This document shows positions 32,178 to 43,080 of a stretch of 64,000 nt of DNA, piece after piece; within the stretch, counting starts at the first letter, position 1, and each line of letters begins with the position of its first letter. This DNA comes from Anastrepha obliqua. Taxonomy: Eukaryota; Arthropoda; Insecta; Diptera; Tephritidae. The notes under the pieces were generated by a model. It saw only the letters and a program-made list of their open reading frames with translations. It did not search any database and was not told the DNA's origin. The translations under genes and the position numbers were made by a program. The DNA is taken from assembly GCF_027943255.1 (NCBI RefSeq), contig NC_072897.1, forward strand, positions 39,344,044-39,408,043, in the 5' to 3' direction.

Positions 32178-33452
32178 CGAGGGGTGCCTTTTATATGTCG
32201 GGATTAGAGAACAAAAACAAATTTTAATCATCGAAAATCACTTTATTGTTTTTCAAAATATTCTCCATGAAGATCTATACACTTTTGCATGCGTTTGAAC
32301 CAATTGTCGAAGCACTTTTGCCACTCCAAACATGCATTCTGAATGCCGCAACCGCTTCTTCAGGTGTCGAAAAACGTTGACCTCTCAATTTGCTTTTTAC
32401 GTACGGGAATAAAAAGAAGTCATTCGGTGCCAAGTCAGGACTATACGGCGGATGACCCATTAATTCGATGTTTTGGGTGCTCAAAAATGCAGTTGTTTGA
32501 GCCGATGTGTGAGAGCTCGCATTGTCCTGGTGAAGAGTGATCCGTCTTTGGCGATTGGTTTTCCTAATTTCTTGGAAGAAAACTGGCAAACAAATGGTTG
32601 TGTACTACCAGAATTTACTGTTCTGCGTTGTTCTAGTGGTACGGTTGCGACATGTCCAGTTTTTCCGAAAAAACAGGCGACCATTTGCTTGGAAGTGCTT
32701 TGTGCGCGAACAACTTTTGTTGGATTTGGCTCATCTTGAAACACCCATACAGTCGACTGCTGTATACTTTCGGGCTCATACGCCTAAATCCATGATTCAT
32801 CACCTGTCACGATGTCATAGACGTGTTTCGAAGCCCCGAGATCGTATTTTTTGAGCATTTCCTTCGACCAATCGACACGAGCCTTTTTTTGAGCGATTGA
32901 CAAATTGTGTGGGATCCAAGGCGAAAAAATTTTTTTGACAGTCAAATGTTTATGCAATATTGAATGTATGCGGGTCCCACTAATGCCTAAGATTGTCTCA
33001 TTCTCACGATAGGTCACATGACGATCTTGCAATATCAGTTCGCGCACAGCATCAATGGTTTCCGGAACAACAACTGATATTGGACGACCTTCACGAAATT
33101 CGTCTTGGAGTGAACTACGACCACGATTGAATTCACCATACCATTGATAAGCACTGGTCCTTGATGGAGCTTCATCGCCAAAAAAAGAATTAAGTTCATC
33201 CATGCAATGTTGCTGAGTTAATCCACGTCGAAAGTTGTAAAAAATAATCACACGACAATGTTCACGATTTAATTCCATTTTTGGACCGAGATGAATCTTT
33301 TAAGTTACTGTAAACAACACAAATAGCGCTGGTATTTCAAAACGTTCTGAGTACGTAAAAGCCAAAAAATGTCAAACTTTGCGATACAGCTGTCAGTTGC
33401 CAGATTCCAATACCAGGGTTGCCAAATCCCGACATATAAAAGGTACCACTCG
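32178..33452 (-). mobile_element. Mariner element, full-length, TA target duplication
   Basis: The left end CGAGGGGTGCCTTTTATATG (32178 on) and the reverse complement of the right end (CGAGTGGTACCTTTTATATG, from 33452) form inverted repeats of 28 bp with two mismatches. TA lies at both sides (32176-32177 and 33453-33454). The 1,275-bp length is that of a complete mariner. The good TIRs and clear TA show it entered errantivirus 2 after that element was in place. Confidence 0.95.
32275..33278 (-). pseudogene. Mariner transposase (DD34D), broken
   Basis: ATG at 33278 gives MELNREHCRVIIFYNFRRGL and the two helix-turn-helix motifs (SRTSAYQWYGEFNRG; ILGISGTRIHSILH). The WIPHNLSIAQK linker and the first Asp box, IVTGDESWI, follow. 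There a TAG replaces the next Tyr codon (about 32785). Frame 32744-32590 continues with FQDEPNPTKV and FFGKTGHVATVPLEQ, then the frame shifts. Frame 32589-32275 has ITLHQDNASSHTSA with the second Asp and HPPYSPDLAPNDFFLFP with the third. There are 34 residues between the second and third Asp, as in true mariners. The last approximately 25 residues are out of frame. All three Asp residues survive, so the decay is recent. Confidence 0.92.
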
Positions 33453-33543
33453 TAATAATTATAAAATCTCTCTTTATATGGTATGTCATTTTGGTTAAAT
33501 TGGTGACATGAAATAAGAATTCATATTCATATATAAAAATACA

Positions 33544-34800
33544 TCATCTGTTCTTGTTAAAATGTATTTTTTTCCTTTTATGTTGATGCTTCTTTGAGTT
33601 GATGCTTCTGGCGTTACTAGCACGGCTAATATGAGGGATTTCAGTAATATGTTCGTTAATTGTGATGTTCTTAATATTGATTTTTTGAACAGTTTTGTTT
33701 CCTCGGGCTAAGATCGTGTCCCCATGGTCTTCTTCTACAACTTCTTTCTTAAGCCTGGCATGGCTATTCTTTCTAGCACCTGCGATTTTTACTAAAATTT
33801 GAGTACCTTTTTCGAATGTTCGGTGTTTTGCGTGTGTGTTTAACCTTTCCAATACCTTGGTTGATGCTTTCGCAATTTTTCTGTAATTGCTTCTTTCCTG
33901 TAATTTATTGTACCGAAATGTATTTGCCTTGGCCTGTATCCTGGCCTGGTCTTCATTCACATAATACGTTATAACTTCTCCAATTTTTCGTCGATTCAGA
34001 CAAACCTAAGCTTTAGATGTAAGTGACAAAATTGTCTTTCAGAAAATCTATCTTATGTCGATATAACAAATTTTTTTGTTCCAGAAAAAAGTTAATAAAC
34101 TTTGATAATTTAGTAAAAAACGTCAAAAATGCCTTTCTTTTAATTTCAACAGGTGTTTTGCGAAAACTACGGTTTTCATTGACACGAATTATATATTGCC
34201 ATGTAGGCTATATGTGTGCCTTTCGAAATTTATGCACTTCAAAGAATTGGCGCGCACTGTTTTCGAGATCGCAGGTAATAACTGCACTATTGCCCAAAAA
34301 ACAGGTTTTTTGGGAATATCTCGGAAACCGGTTCTTTAAAAAAAAAAATCATTTTTGGTTTCAGCGACCTCAAATTAGTTTAAAAAACGATCGAGGACCA
34401 TTTTTGGTGTAAACTAGTGTTATCAGTCATGAGCCGTTTGTATTCGGGAAAATTACTGATAATTATTTCTTCCATTTTATTTTCTATTTTTTGCTTTTGT
34501 AAATTTTTCTTGGGCGACTATGTATTTGGATAGTTTTTCTATAGTCACAAGATACGTGTTGTTATAATTAAAATAAATATCCGGATGTATATGTTGTCTT
34601 GGTTGTGTTGGTATATCTGATTCTCGGAGAGGCTTATTAGTTGGGTTTCTCTCAAACGTCCAATTAGACATGCAGGGCAGTGATTATTAAATTGCTTACT
34701 ATCCTTTTCTATGGTTGGCCAATAATATTTTTCTAAAATTTCCTGTGTATTAATATAGCTTCTATGAGCTCTTTAATGTGTTTCTTCTACAATTTGAAGT
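33544..34800 (-). pseudogene. Errantivirus 2 integrase region, with an insertion
   Basis: From about 34790 leftward the minus strand reads HRSYINTQEILEKYYWPTIEKD, then NNHCPACLIGR with the Cys pair of the HHCC zinc finger. Frame 34671-34477 follows, with YLVTIEKLSKYIVA, the start of the DDE core with its first Asp lost. From 33960 to 33544 the C-terminal part follows (NTHAKHRTFEKGTQILVKI, GDTILARGNKTV). Between 34476 and 33975 there is a roughly 500-bp stretch with no integrase-like frame, so the catalytic core is missing or replaced. Confidence 0.72.
33975..34476. other. Unidentified segment replacing the integrase core
   Basis: The segment interrupts minus-strand pol. It contains a plus-strand frame at 34023-34412 with no recognised domain, and a CGGAAACCGGTTCTTTAAAA stretch. 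I see no clean terminal inverted repeat. It could be a decayed non-autonomous insertion, or integrase sequence degraded beyond recognition. Confidence 0.35.
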
Positions 34801-34899
34801 TGATTACACTGTGCGACAGTGATATTATACTTTTATGCAGACCTAGCACAACTTGTAGGTATAGTAAAACTAAGAAAAATGGTATAGGAGAAATTTCCA

Positions 34900-35735
34900 A
34901 TACACCTCTAAAATCTCATTTTATGGCCTAAAAACCGTTTTTCAGTAGATGGATGTGAACTCCTAACTTCGCCAATTTCCATCCGATCTCGAATTTGTTT
35001 CTTTAGTTCTCCATTAAAGATAAATTTAAGTTTTTTGTTTTTGTCATGCAATGTTTTTTATATCAATTATATCTTTTAATTTTCTTGGTTCGTGATTTGG
35101 GTATAATTTTGTACGAAACGTCTGTAAAAACCTGTTAATCCCAGAAAACCGCGCAAATCTTTGAGTGTGGTAGGCATTCAAAAATGCTCAATAGCCTTTA
35201 TTTTTTCTGGGTCTGTTGTTATTTTATTATGTTTAATGTTTTATGTTTTGGACTTTTCATCCGAACCTTTCAATGTTGCTTTGTTTAAACCTTCAAAGAC
35301 TATGCCTATATGTTCCAAATGTTCTTCAGGGGAAGATGAAAAAATTAAAACATCATCTATGTAGACGTATACGAATTTGCCTATGAATTTCCGAAGTATA
35401 TCGTCTACACACCTTCGAAAGATTGAAGAATGATTGATACGTTTAAATTCATATTTGCCTCCGTTAACACAAAATGCGGTTTTATCTCTATCTTCCCTTT
35501 TTATACTTATCTGGTGAAATCCTGATTCTAAATCAAATGTTGTGAAGTATTTTGCTTTTCCTAAATTCTGTTGTGTAAAGTTGATATCAGGTATTATGTA
35601 CGTATCTCTTATAGTGTGTTCATTAAGCTTTCTAAAGTTTATGACCATACGTCGTTTTGGTTTCCAATTTTCTACATCATTTATGGTTCCTTTGTCGTAT
35701 GGTTGTTGTAAATGGTAATGGACCTATTTTATTAT
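34900..35735 (-). pseudogene. Errantivirus 2 reverse transcriptase, broken
   Basis: Frame 35648-35241 contains MVINFRKLNEHTI, FTTFDLESGFHQISI and then KTAFCVNGGKYEFKRI. A deletion removes the PFGLKNAP motif, and the frame continues with IFRRCVDDIL and the catalytic YVYIDDVLIFSSSPEEH. The YIDD box is intact. Further left, RT thumb and RNase H sequence is very short or missing, since integrase begins by 34800. Most of RNase H must therefore be deleted. Confidence 0.82.
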
Positions 35736-35737
35736 TT

Positions 35738-36113
35738 TCATTCATTAATTGAATAGATCCGATGCAAATTTCTGTCACCTATGGAATAATTTATATTTTT
35801 TATTTTTTCAGGGACAATAAACAATTTCCCTTTAATGTCTAAGACAGATCCTAATTTTGTTAAGCCTTCTACTCCTAACATGAAATCATAATCATTATCA
35901 CTTTCAAGTTCATAAAATTCTAATTCTAAACAGTTCAATTGTCTGTTTGAAATTTAATATTGATTCACCATGGACGGAGCTCATTCTTAAAGGTCTTGTC
36001 TTAATTCTCCTACCCATTACTAAATGCTTATTAATGTAATTGTGGGTTACACCAAAATCTATAAATATTTTTCTTTTCTTCTTCATCTTTCATAAAAATA
36101 TAGTACAAGCCGC
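35738..36113 (-). pseudogene. Errantivirus 2 protease region
   Basis: Between gag and RT, frame 35938-35738 reads ELESDNDYDFMLGVEGLTKLG, then LDIKGKLFIVPEKI. This is the downstream half of a retropepsin domain (the segment with the conserved GxxxL helix). Upstream, about 36110-35940, are in-frame stops. The Asp-Thr-Gly box is not clearly readable. Confidence 0.6.
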
Positions 36114-37247
36114 CTATAAGTTTAAATTCTTAATAATAGACTTATTTTTATAACACTTACTATTATTTTCTGTGGTAGTGTCCATGTTGTTTTCTTGTTG
36201 AGTTTTTATTTGGTTATTTTTCTGGATTTTGTGTGCCTGTGAAAAGTTTCCAATTTGGTCACGAATTCTTATCCAGGGTTGACTGTGAAATCCCTGTGGG
36301 TTGTATTGTCTAGCGTTGCTGAAATTTCTGGCGTTCCCTGAAGAGGTGGCCATTGGCTCTGGCTTTGGGAAATTGTTTTGTTGTTGATGTTGATTTTGAT
36401 AGTATGATGGTCTTCTAGTATGTTGAATTTGATAGTATTATATAATGGTCTTCTAGTACTTTGATTTACATATATAGCTCTGTTGGGTAGATTATTTTTT
36501 TTTCTGCCAATAGTATTTCCATAATGTAAATTTTTATGGTCGTTATAATGTTCTATGGTTTGAGCTATTGCATATGCATGCTCCAAATCTTCCGTATAAC
36601 GTTGATCGAATAAACTCATTATTTATCCCATTTTTAAAAGTTCTTACTGCATCATCCATGGCATGTGCAGCCATGCATTTTATTGAGTCTGGTGGGTCTG
36701 CAGACATGAATAGTTTTGAAGTAACCACTGTTAGTGCTTTACTAACCTTATCGTTGAATTCTGATAATGACAATTTCCCCTGTGTTCGTTTGGTTAATTC
36801 GTCCTTCAGAACGTATAGTGGGCGCTGGTCACAGTAAGTGTAATCCAGTCGATTAAGGATAGTGGCGAAATTGAATATTGTGTTATGATTTAACATTATA
36901 TTAGCTGCGGCACTAGTTATTTTCGATTTTACAATAGTAAGAGCTTTGACAAATTTATTTGCATTTGAGTGTCAACTTATGCTATTCATTAAACGAGTGG
37001 CGTCTTTTCGCCAAAGTCTGTAATTATTTTTTACTCCATCAAATGAGGGAGTGATTTAAAAGTTTCCATATTTATTTCATTTTAATTGTTATATACTGCA
37101 ACTTTAGACCTCTAGATTTACTTCTTGGGGGTTTACTACAGGTTTTATTGGTATCTGTTCTAATCTAGCCCTTAATTCACGGCTTTCCTGTTGAACCGTC
37201 TGTAAGGCTACTTGTACACTTGCCATTTGTTGGATGACCTATTCCAT
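36114..37247 (-). pseudogene. Errantivirus 2 gag, broken
   Basis: The likely start is the ATG at 37247 (NME, TAG, VIQQMASVQVALQTV). It is followed by a polar coiled region (QQESRELRARLEQIPIKPVV) and, in the same order as Gag proteins, a segment of the form YRLWRKDATRLMNSI. Then come frame 36896-36543 (ILNRLDYTYCDQRPLYVLKDEL, LSLSEFNDKVSKALT, AMDDAVRTFKNGINNEFIRS) and frames 36619-36114 with Asn/Gln-rich tails. The RTFKNGINNEF motif matches in place the FVRGLNGDLPRF motif of errantivirus 1 Gag. Several stops and frameshifts are present. Confidence 0.77.
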
Positions 37248-37435
37248 GTTGATTTGGGTAATTTCTCTGTTGTTCTTAAATTTTCCTTGCCCATTATTAC
37301 AGGTCTCCCTTTTTATTCTATATCAATGCTTTATGATTTAATTTTTTGTATTCTTTTTTTTATGAAAAAAATTTGTTGAATCCTTGCTGCGATACGGGTA
37401 TGTCGGTCTGCTTCTAGAGTAACAAAATATATGTT

Positions 37436-37454
37436 ACTCCTGGCAGGATCGCCA
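37436..37454 (-). promoter_or_regulatory. Primer-binding site, tRNA-Arg type
   Basis: On the plus strand, ACTCCTGGCAGGATCGCCA has the form of a tRNA 3' end: the 3' half of a T stem (CTCCTGG), a 7-base acceptor strand (CAGGATC), discriminator G and CCA. This agrees with a tRNA-Arg of Diptera. In the element's sense (minus) strand it reads TGGCGATCC..., directly after the LTR end AATT, so it would prime minus-strand DNA synthesis. Confidence 0.82.
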
Positions 37455-37914
37455 ATTAAAAGTTTTCACTTTTTTCAACGCGTATGCGTTTACTTTTACT
37501 TAAATGTATGAAGACTATGCTTCTTATTCAAATATATTTTCTTAACTGCCTGTCCGATACTATTTTGTTCTCTTAAGTACTAAAATATTATCTTTGTTCT
37601 TAATATTTAGGTAGGGTAATCATAAACAACATGTTTTCACATTTATATATAATATAACATAATTAGGTTCGCTGTTTTGTTATGATCCAACAAGGGATTA
37701 GTATCTTCATGTTGTTTATCGTTGCCTGATTAGTCTATATTTTTATGATGTTGTTTACAGTATACATTTTACATTTACGATCATGTTTACGATTTATAAC
37801 TATATTCCATTCTTAATTTATTTGTTTACACAGGTTCATTATTATCTTATTTCCTAAAAATATTTAATGTGTGCGTGTGAGTAAGTGTGACGTTTTACTT
37901 GTGTCACGTTAACT
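37454..37914 (-). repeat. Errantivirus 2 5' LTR, intact
   Basis: The LTR is about 461 bp. In the minus sense it starts AGTTAACGTGACACAAG and ends CTTTTAATT next to the primer-binding site. It aligns along its length with the interrupted 3' LTR at 28805-31347, differing by many point changes and by indels, so this insertion is old. Confidence 0.92.
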
Positions 37915-37987
37915 CGATCATGCGCGCACTTCACGCACAACAGCTGCGGCTGTCGAGCATTTAGAAGGACATACATATTTACATACA

Positions 37988-38075
37988 CAGATGACGTTAA
38001 ATATAGAGAATTCTCACCAGCTACGAATAGTATGAATTGTCAAAAATGAAGTCTAACCGCCGCCCACGGTAGGCA
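37988..38075 (+). repeat. Isolated 5' terminus of the CAGAGAACGTT family
   Basis: CAGATGACGTTAAATATAGAG, then TTCTCACCAGCTACGAATAG and TGAATTGTCAAAAATGAAGTCTAACCGC, match the first about 85 bp of the elements starting at 40944, 43081 and 47124. Similarity ends near 38075. It is either a truncated insertion or the remains of an imprecise excision. Confidence 0.78.
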
Positions 38076-39059
38076 GGAAGCATCGATAGGTTGCACAAAA
38101 ATGTCGACAAAAACTGCAAGCTGGGTTGTATTTGTTGATGATTATAGGTGCAAAATCCGTTGGAATTGAAATCCTACCTGCTCCTTTTCAAAAGTTATTC
38201 ATATTTTTATATTTCAGGTTAGGACAATTTGGAATAAATATCAAAAGTTATTTTCTAAATAGATATGTAAAAGTGTTGTATACTCAATACATGGTATATA
38301 ATACGTATATCAATATTATGTAGCTATATTATATACTAGCAAACCCGGCCCCCTTCGCTGGGCACACTAAAATAGAATAGATATGGTTTAGAACAGAAAA
38401 TATATGGTTTTCATATTATTTATTTCTTTATTCTTTATTCAAGCGCTTTGGCATAAACAATATTTTTTGTTTTTCTATTTGTTTTTGAGTAAATATAAAA
38501 TATAAATTGAAAATCAAGAAAAAAGAAGATTGTTTTTAAATTTCAAATCAACGCATATGAATAAACAATCGTCTTTTTTCCTGATCATCCATGAATTTTT
38601 CGTTTCAATTTATATGTTTTATTAAGCATTCGAGCTTTTTTAACCATTATCCATTTATATTTAAAAAAAAAAAAAACGAAAAAAATTGTTTTTTCCACGA
38701 ACACATAATTTCATTCGGATTTCACATTAAATTCTCAAATTTCGTAAGAAATTATTCACTGTTCCAAAATCCACTCCAAAAAAATTCACAAACAATTTTT
38801 ACATGTTGCACTTACGTTTTTTCCATATGGCATCCAAATCAGAAAGAAATATTGACACATTGTAACTAACACTGTCAATTTGACAGTTCAGTTCCGCCCC
38901 AAGCGTTAAAAAAGTAAGCGACATTATGGCTGACTCAAAAGAACGCTGTACCCGTTGCCACTGCTCCGAATTACAACCAAACTTTACGAAACCCATTTTC
39001 AATACTTACTTAACAATGTGCATAAGTTTGGTTTAATTCGGTGCAAAGACACGGCGGGT

Positions 39060-40560
39060 CCACGTTTTGGCATATATTTCGAGACCCTAGTCATCAATAG
39101 GTATGAAAATTACCCCGTATTAAAGCACTTATCAACAGCTTTCATTTGATACCTATATTGTACATACACAACCAAAGGTTACCCGGGTCCACGTTTTGAC
39201 CTATATCTCGAGACCCCAGTCACGTAGCGGCATGAAAAATACTCTGTACTAAGGCATTCACCAACAGCTTCAATTTGATATCCATATTGTACAAACACAT
39301 TCTAGGCTCCACGTTTTGGTCTCTATCTCGAGATCCTAGTCACGGAGCGGCATGAAAAATACTCTGAACTAAAGCATTTACCAACAGCTTCCATTTGATA
39401 CCCATATTGTACATACACGTCCGAAGGTTACCCGGGTCCACGTTTTGACCTATATCTCGAGACCCCAGTCATCAATAGGTATGAAAATTACCCCGTATTA
39501 AAGCACTTATCAACAGCTTTCATTTGATACCTATATTGTACATACACGTCCGAAGGTTACCCGGGTCCACGTTTTGACCTATATCTCGAGACCCTAGTCA
39601 TCAATAGGTATGAAAATTACCCCGTATTAAAGCACTTATCAACAGCATTCATTTGATACCCATATTGTACAAATACATTCTAGGGTCCACGATTTGGTCT
39701 CTATCTCGAGACCCTAGTCACGGAGCGGATGGAAATACTCTGAACTAAAGCATTCACCAACAGCTTCCATTTGATACCCATATTGTACATACACATCCGA
39801 AGGTTACCCGGGTCCACGTTTTGACCTATATCTCGAGACCCTTTCTACCAATAGGTATCCAAACTATACGGAAACCATCTTCAATACCTCCTTAACAATG
39901 TGTGTAAGTTTGGTTTAATTCGGTGCAAATACACGGCGGGTCCACGTTTTGGCATATATTTCCAGATCCCAGTCATCAATAGGTATGAAAATTACCCCGT
40001 ATTAAAGCACTTATCAACAGCTTTCATTTGATATCCGTATTGTACAAACACATTCTAGGGTCCACGTTTTGGTCTCTATCTCGAGACCCTAGTCACGGAG
40101 CGGATGGAAATACTCTGAACTAAAGCATTCACCAACAGCTTCCATTTGATACCCATATTGTACATACACATCCAAAGGTTACCCGGGTCCACGTTTTGAC
40201 CTATATCTCGAGACCCCAGTCACGGAGCGGCATGAAAAATACTCTGTACTAAAGCATTCACCAACAGCTTCCATTTGATACCCATATTGTACATACACAT
40301 TCTAGGGTCCACGTTTTGGTCTCTATCTCGAGACCCTAGTCACGGAGCGGCATGAAAAATACTCTGAACTAAAGCATTCACCAACAGCTTCCATTTGATA
40401 CCCATATTGTACATACACATCCGAAGGTTACCCGGGTCCACGTTTTGACCTATATCTCGCGCCCTATCCACCAATAGGTATCCAAACTATACGGAAACCA
40501 TCTTCAATACCTTCTTAACTATGTGTGTAAGTTTGGTTTAATTCGGTGCAGACACCGCCG
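39060..40560. repeat. Minisatellite with 120- and 129-bp unit classes
   Basis: The anchor CCACGTTTTG (one variant) occurs 12 times, at 39060, 39189, 39309, 39438, 39567, 39687, 39814, 39942, 40062, 40189, 40309 and 40438. Spacings fall into two classes, about 120 and 127-129 bp. One class begins CCGAAGGTTACCCGGGTCC and reads GACCTATATCTCGAG; the other begins TCTAGGGTCC and reads GGTCTCTATCTCGAG. A third head, GTTTGGTTTAATTCGGTGCA, occurs at about 39033, 39915 and 40535. It marks the starts of two larger blocks and the array end. Confidence 0.92.
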
Positions 40561-40772
40561 GTTAGCGAACACACACAAAAAGTTGACTTTATTTTATATA
40601 TAAGATTTTTTTCAGTTTGTGTCCGAAAAATCCAAATATCTTACGGAACCCTATTTTTTCCAAAATAAAATGTAATCCATGTTACTCCTGGATAATGTAG
40701 TTTTCGAATGGTGAAAGAATTTTTAAAATCGGTCCAGTAGTTTTTGAGCCTATTCGTTACAAACAAACAAAC

Positions 40773-40793
40773 AAACAAACAAACAAAGTTTTC
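40773..40793. repeat. (CAAA)n simple repeat
   Basis: Consecutive CAAA units occur before GTTTTCCTCTTTATAATATTAG at the right end of the TACTAGC-type element. They probably form part of its terminal structure. Confidence 0.75.
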
Positions 40794-40943
40794 CTCTTTA
40801 TAATATTAGTATAGATAATAGTTACGATAAATGCCGCTAGGTGGCAGAGAGCAGTCGAGTGCTTCCCGCCAGTGTTGTCAGTGTATTACAATTGTAATAG
40901 ATCTATTACATTTTTTCTCAGTTTATTACGCTATTACACTTCA

Positions 40944-43080
40944 CAGAGAACGTTAAATATAGAGAATTCTCACGAGCTACGAATAGTGTGAATTGTCAAA
41001 AATGAAGTGAAACCGCGAACACTATTTCACCCCGCTCAACTCGAAGGCGGGGAAGTTCTTAACAGACCTGATTACAGTGAATTATGTACAAGTACATTGG
41101 CTCTGCTCAGTTTTTGGTTTCTGTATGAAATCAAATTGACAAATGCCGACGGCATTTTGCAAGGCATTTGCTTGTGCATTTTTATGTTCCCTTGATAAAC
41201 GAAAATTTATTCAATTTATATTTTCAAACAAATACAACCAAATAAAGATTTAAAATCCAACATTTAAAATCAAAGTAACTTTAATGCACACATTTTGTTG
41301 TGTGCGTTTTAGTAAATTTGATGAAAATTTTTACTAATTTTTCGAGTCGAAATTAATTTTAGACAAAAATTCAAAGAGCATATTGGTATATTGATGAATA
41401 TATGTATATGTATATCAATATATGTATATTATATATACATATATTTTGTTAGTTATATTTGTGCAAAAGTTCAATTGCATCTTCAATTCTTATAGTGTTA
41501 GAAATGTATGTATGTGCACACGCACTGCAGCAACAATGACCTACCTCACGACGCATTGCCTTATCATATTTATGTGCATTTGAATATGCATTTTTTGGTC
41601 CTGTGCCAAACGAAAGTTTTTTAAATTTACCTATGTATATTACAGGGAATAAATCATATATGTATGCATTTTACAGATAGTACCAAACTTTTAACCCTTA
41701 ACTGGTATCGTGGGGGCCGCGCAGACCCCACGCGTTTTATTTTTTTGAATTTCTTAAAAACTACGCATAGTACGCGGCTGCCATTTTGAGTAATCTCATT
41801 ACGTCGCGACGCGCGGCGGGTGTCGGACGTTCGGCGCTGAAGCTTTTACCAGAGCGGAGCTACGTACGTTGCATGGGCCGTGCGGACCCCACTATACCCC
41901 CACTGTACGTTGAAAGACTTATGTTTTAGTTTATTTTTTCAAAGTTGATTTTTTAAGAAATAAGAAAACATACATATGTTAGCTAAAGACTTTCGAAATA
42001 ATAGTTTTTTTTTATTTTTATAGTGGTAAGAAAAAAATACCAAAAAATTGTCTAAATTTTGTGGTCTCTTGTAGTAAATAAGTTAAAAGAAGTATATGAA
42101 TAAAAACTTATTAATTTCATAAAACAAGCTTGTTATTTGTCCTATCAAAATAATTCTTGAAAAAAATTGTAGACATTTGTGTCCTAGAATCTAGTTTTAA
42201 TAGGGGGCCGCGCGGCCCCCACGATACTAGTTTCGTTAGTCAAATTTACGATACCAGTTAAGGGTTAAATTTAAAATAAATAAAATAAAACTTCAAAGAA
42301 ACGTATTTGCATACATATATGGGACAACTAAGTTCTATTGCATCTTTAATAAATATAGGGTTGCACGCATATGTATGCACTGAAGCAACATGACCTACCT
42401 CACGAGCATCCCCTTATCATATTTCATGCAATAATTAGGGAGTAAATATTCGAATAATCGAATTCCTGCAAATGCTAAAACAACTTCTTCTGCATATGCA
42501 TCGACGTGTGTGCATGTGCGTATATGCACACTTGATGCCCTACTATATCTATCTATGTACATTCAATTGATCAAATCAATAAATTCTGTATACAAAACGC
42601 TTCATTACCAGGCACACAGAAAGATGGCATATGCAAATATAAATATGCGAATTGAATTCAAGCAAAACAATGCTTATTAATATACACATATGCATGTGCA
42701 TACAACCGCACACACAGGGCACTCACTTTATTTCTCAAAATGCGTATGTCGTTCAAAGCTAAAATTCTATGCCTAGCGACTACAAGAACAAAATGCAGTC
42801 ATAGACGCAGGCGTAGCGGCCATCATTCTAGTTGCCATAGCGCTGAACAGTCGCGGCGGCGCCGAACAGTTTCAACTATTGTACTGTGCAACAAAAACTC
42901 ATCATCAAAAAATGCATTGATAAGTTCGAGCTCATAGTTCTAAGAGCAAGAACTTTCATTCATAAAACGAGCCGCCCATATGCCAATTTTCTCGACAATT
43001 CGAAAATAGTCAATATTGGAATATTTCGCGTAGAATTATTTGCCAATATTTGATAAATCTTGAATTTTTGTCAAGTCGAG
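40944..43080 (+). mobile_element. Element E0 of the CAGAGAACGTT family, left half
   Basis: It starts CAGAGAACGTTAAATATAG at 40944, preceded by CACTTCA (40937-40943). The same 7 bases follow the family 3' terminus at 55246, so E0 originally ran from 40944 to 55246 and was split by the complex at 43081-54659. The left half aligns with 57640-58640 (element E5): AAATTTGATGAAAATTTTTAC, CACAGAAAGATGGCATATGC, GACGCAGGCGTAGCGG and AATTTTTGTCAAGTCGAG occur in the same order. It holds a piggyBac-type insertion at 41695-42264. No coding sequence is evident. Confidence 0.85.
41695..42264. mobile_element. piggyBac-type MITE inside E0
   Basis: TTAA (41691-41694) precedes CCCTTAACTGGTATCGT, and its exact reverse complement ACGATACCAGTTAAGGG ends at 42264 before TTAA (42265-42268). 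TTAA duplications with CCC...GGG termini are the hallmark of piggyBac-type elements. The 570-bp interior is non-coding and GC-spotted. It includes the 18-bp perfect palindrome GGGGGCCGCGCGGCCCCC at 42203-42220 and related motifs near 41709 and 41875. The related element E5 has an unoccupied ACTTTAAAATAAATAAA site at about 57910, confirming an insertion. Confidence 0.9.

Larger units (their letters stand above)
31350..33543 (-). pseudogene. Errantivirus 2 env-like gene, split by a mariner
   Basis: This is the region between integrase and 3' LTR. On the minus strand about 32145-32040 encodes a helical segment (EEQILMKRIKTLLKQL), then an R-S-K-R processing site followed by a Gly-rich stretch (GLTFRGSALKFITG), the envelope cleavage and fusion arrangement of this element group. 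The rest down to 31350 is AT-rich with many stops. A mariner at 32178-33452 separates this part from a short upstream remnant (33455-33543). Heavily degraded, it cannot encode a protein. Confidence 0.66.
28805..37914 (-). mobile_element. Errantivirus (gypsy-type LTR retrotransposon) 2, reverse, with nested insertions
   Basis: Two LTRs bracket it: the 5' LTR at 37454-37914 and the 3' LTR at 28805-31347 (interrupted). Both begin (minus strand) AGTTAACGT and end AATT. Next to the 5' LTR the plus strand reads ACTCCTGGCAGGATCGCCA (37436-37454), which is the 3' end of a tRNA-Arg, so the primer-binding site is intact. Genes read leftward: gag, protease, RT, integrase, env, all broken. Flanking tetranucleotides are CGCT (left) and CGAT (right), a 3-of-4 match to the expected 4-bp target duplication. 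Nested inside are RTE copy B (in the 3' LTR) and a mariner (in env). Confidence 0.9.
38332..40815. mobile_element. TACTAGC-type repeat element carrying a minisatellite
   Basis: The left end TATACTAGCAAACCCGGCCC and the right end (TTATAATATTAGTATAGAT) share a short TATACTA inverted terminus. Near the right end, ATCGGTCCAGTAGTTTTTGAGCC is followed by (CAAA)n. This phrase and tail recur widely at 3' ends of arthropod interspersed repeats. Between them is a minisatellite (39060-40560). No coding sequence is supported. I cannot place it in a superfamily. It may be a non-autonomous retroelement or an inverted-repeat DNA element. Confidence 0.6.

Noticed and set aside
34023..34412. 129-codon plus-strand ORF inside reverse-strand pol
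   Set aside because: No recognised domain, opposite to the surrounding gene. Kept only as part of an unidentified inserted segment.
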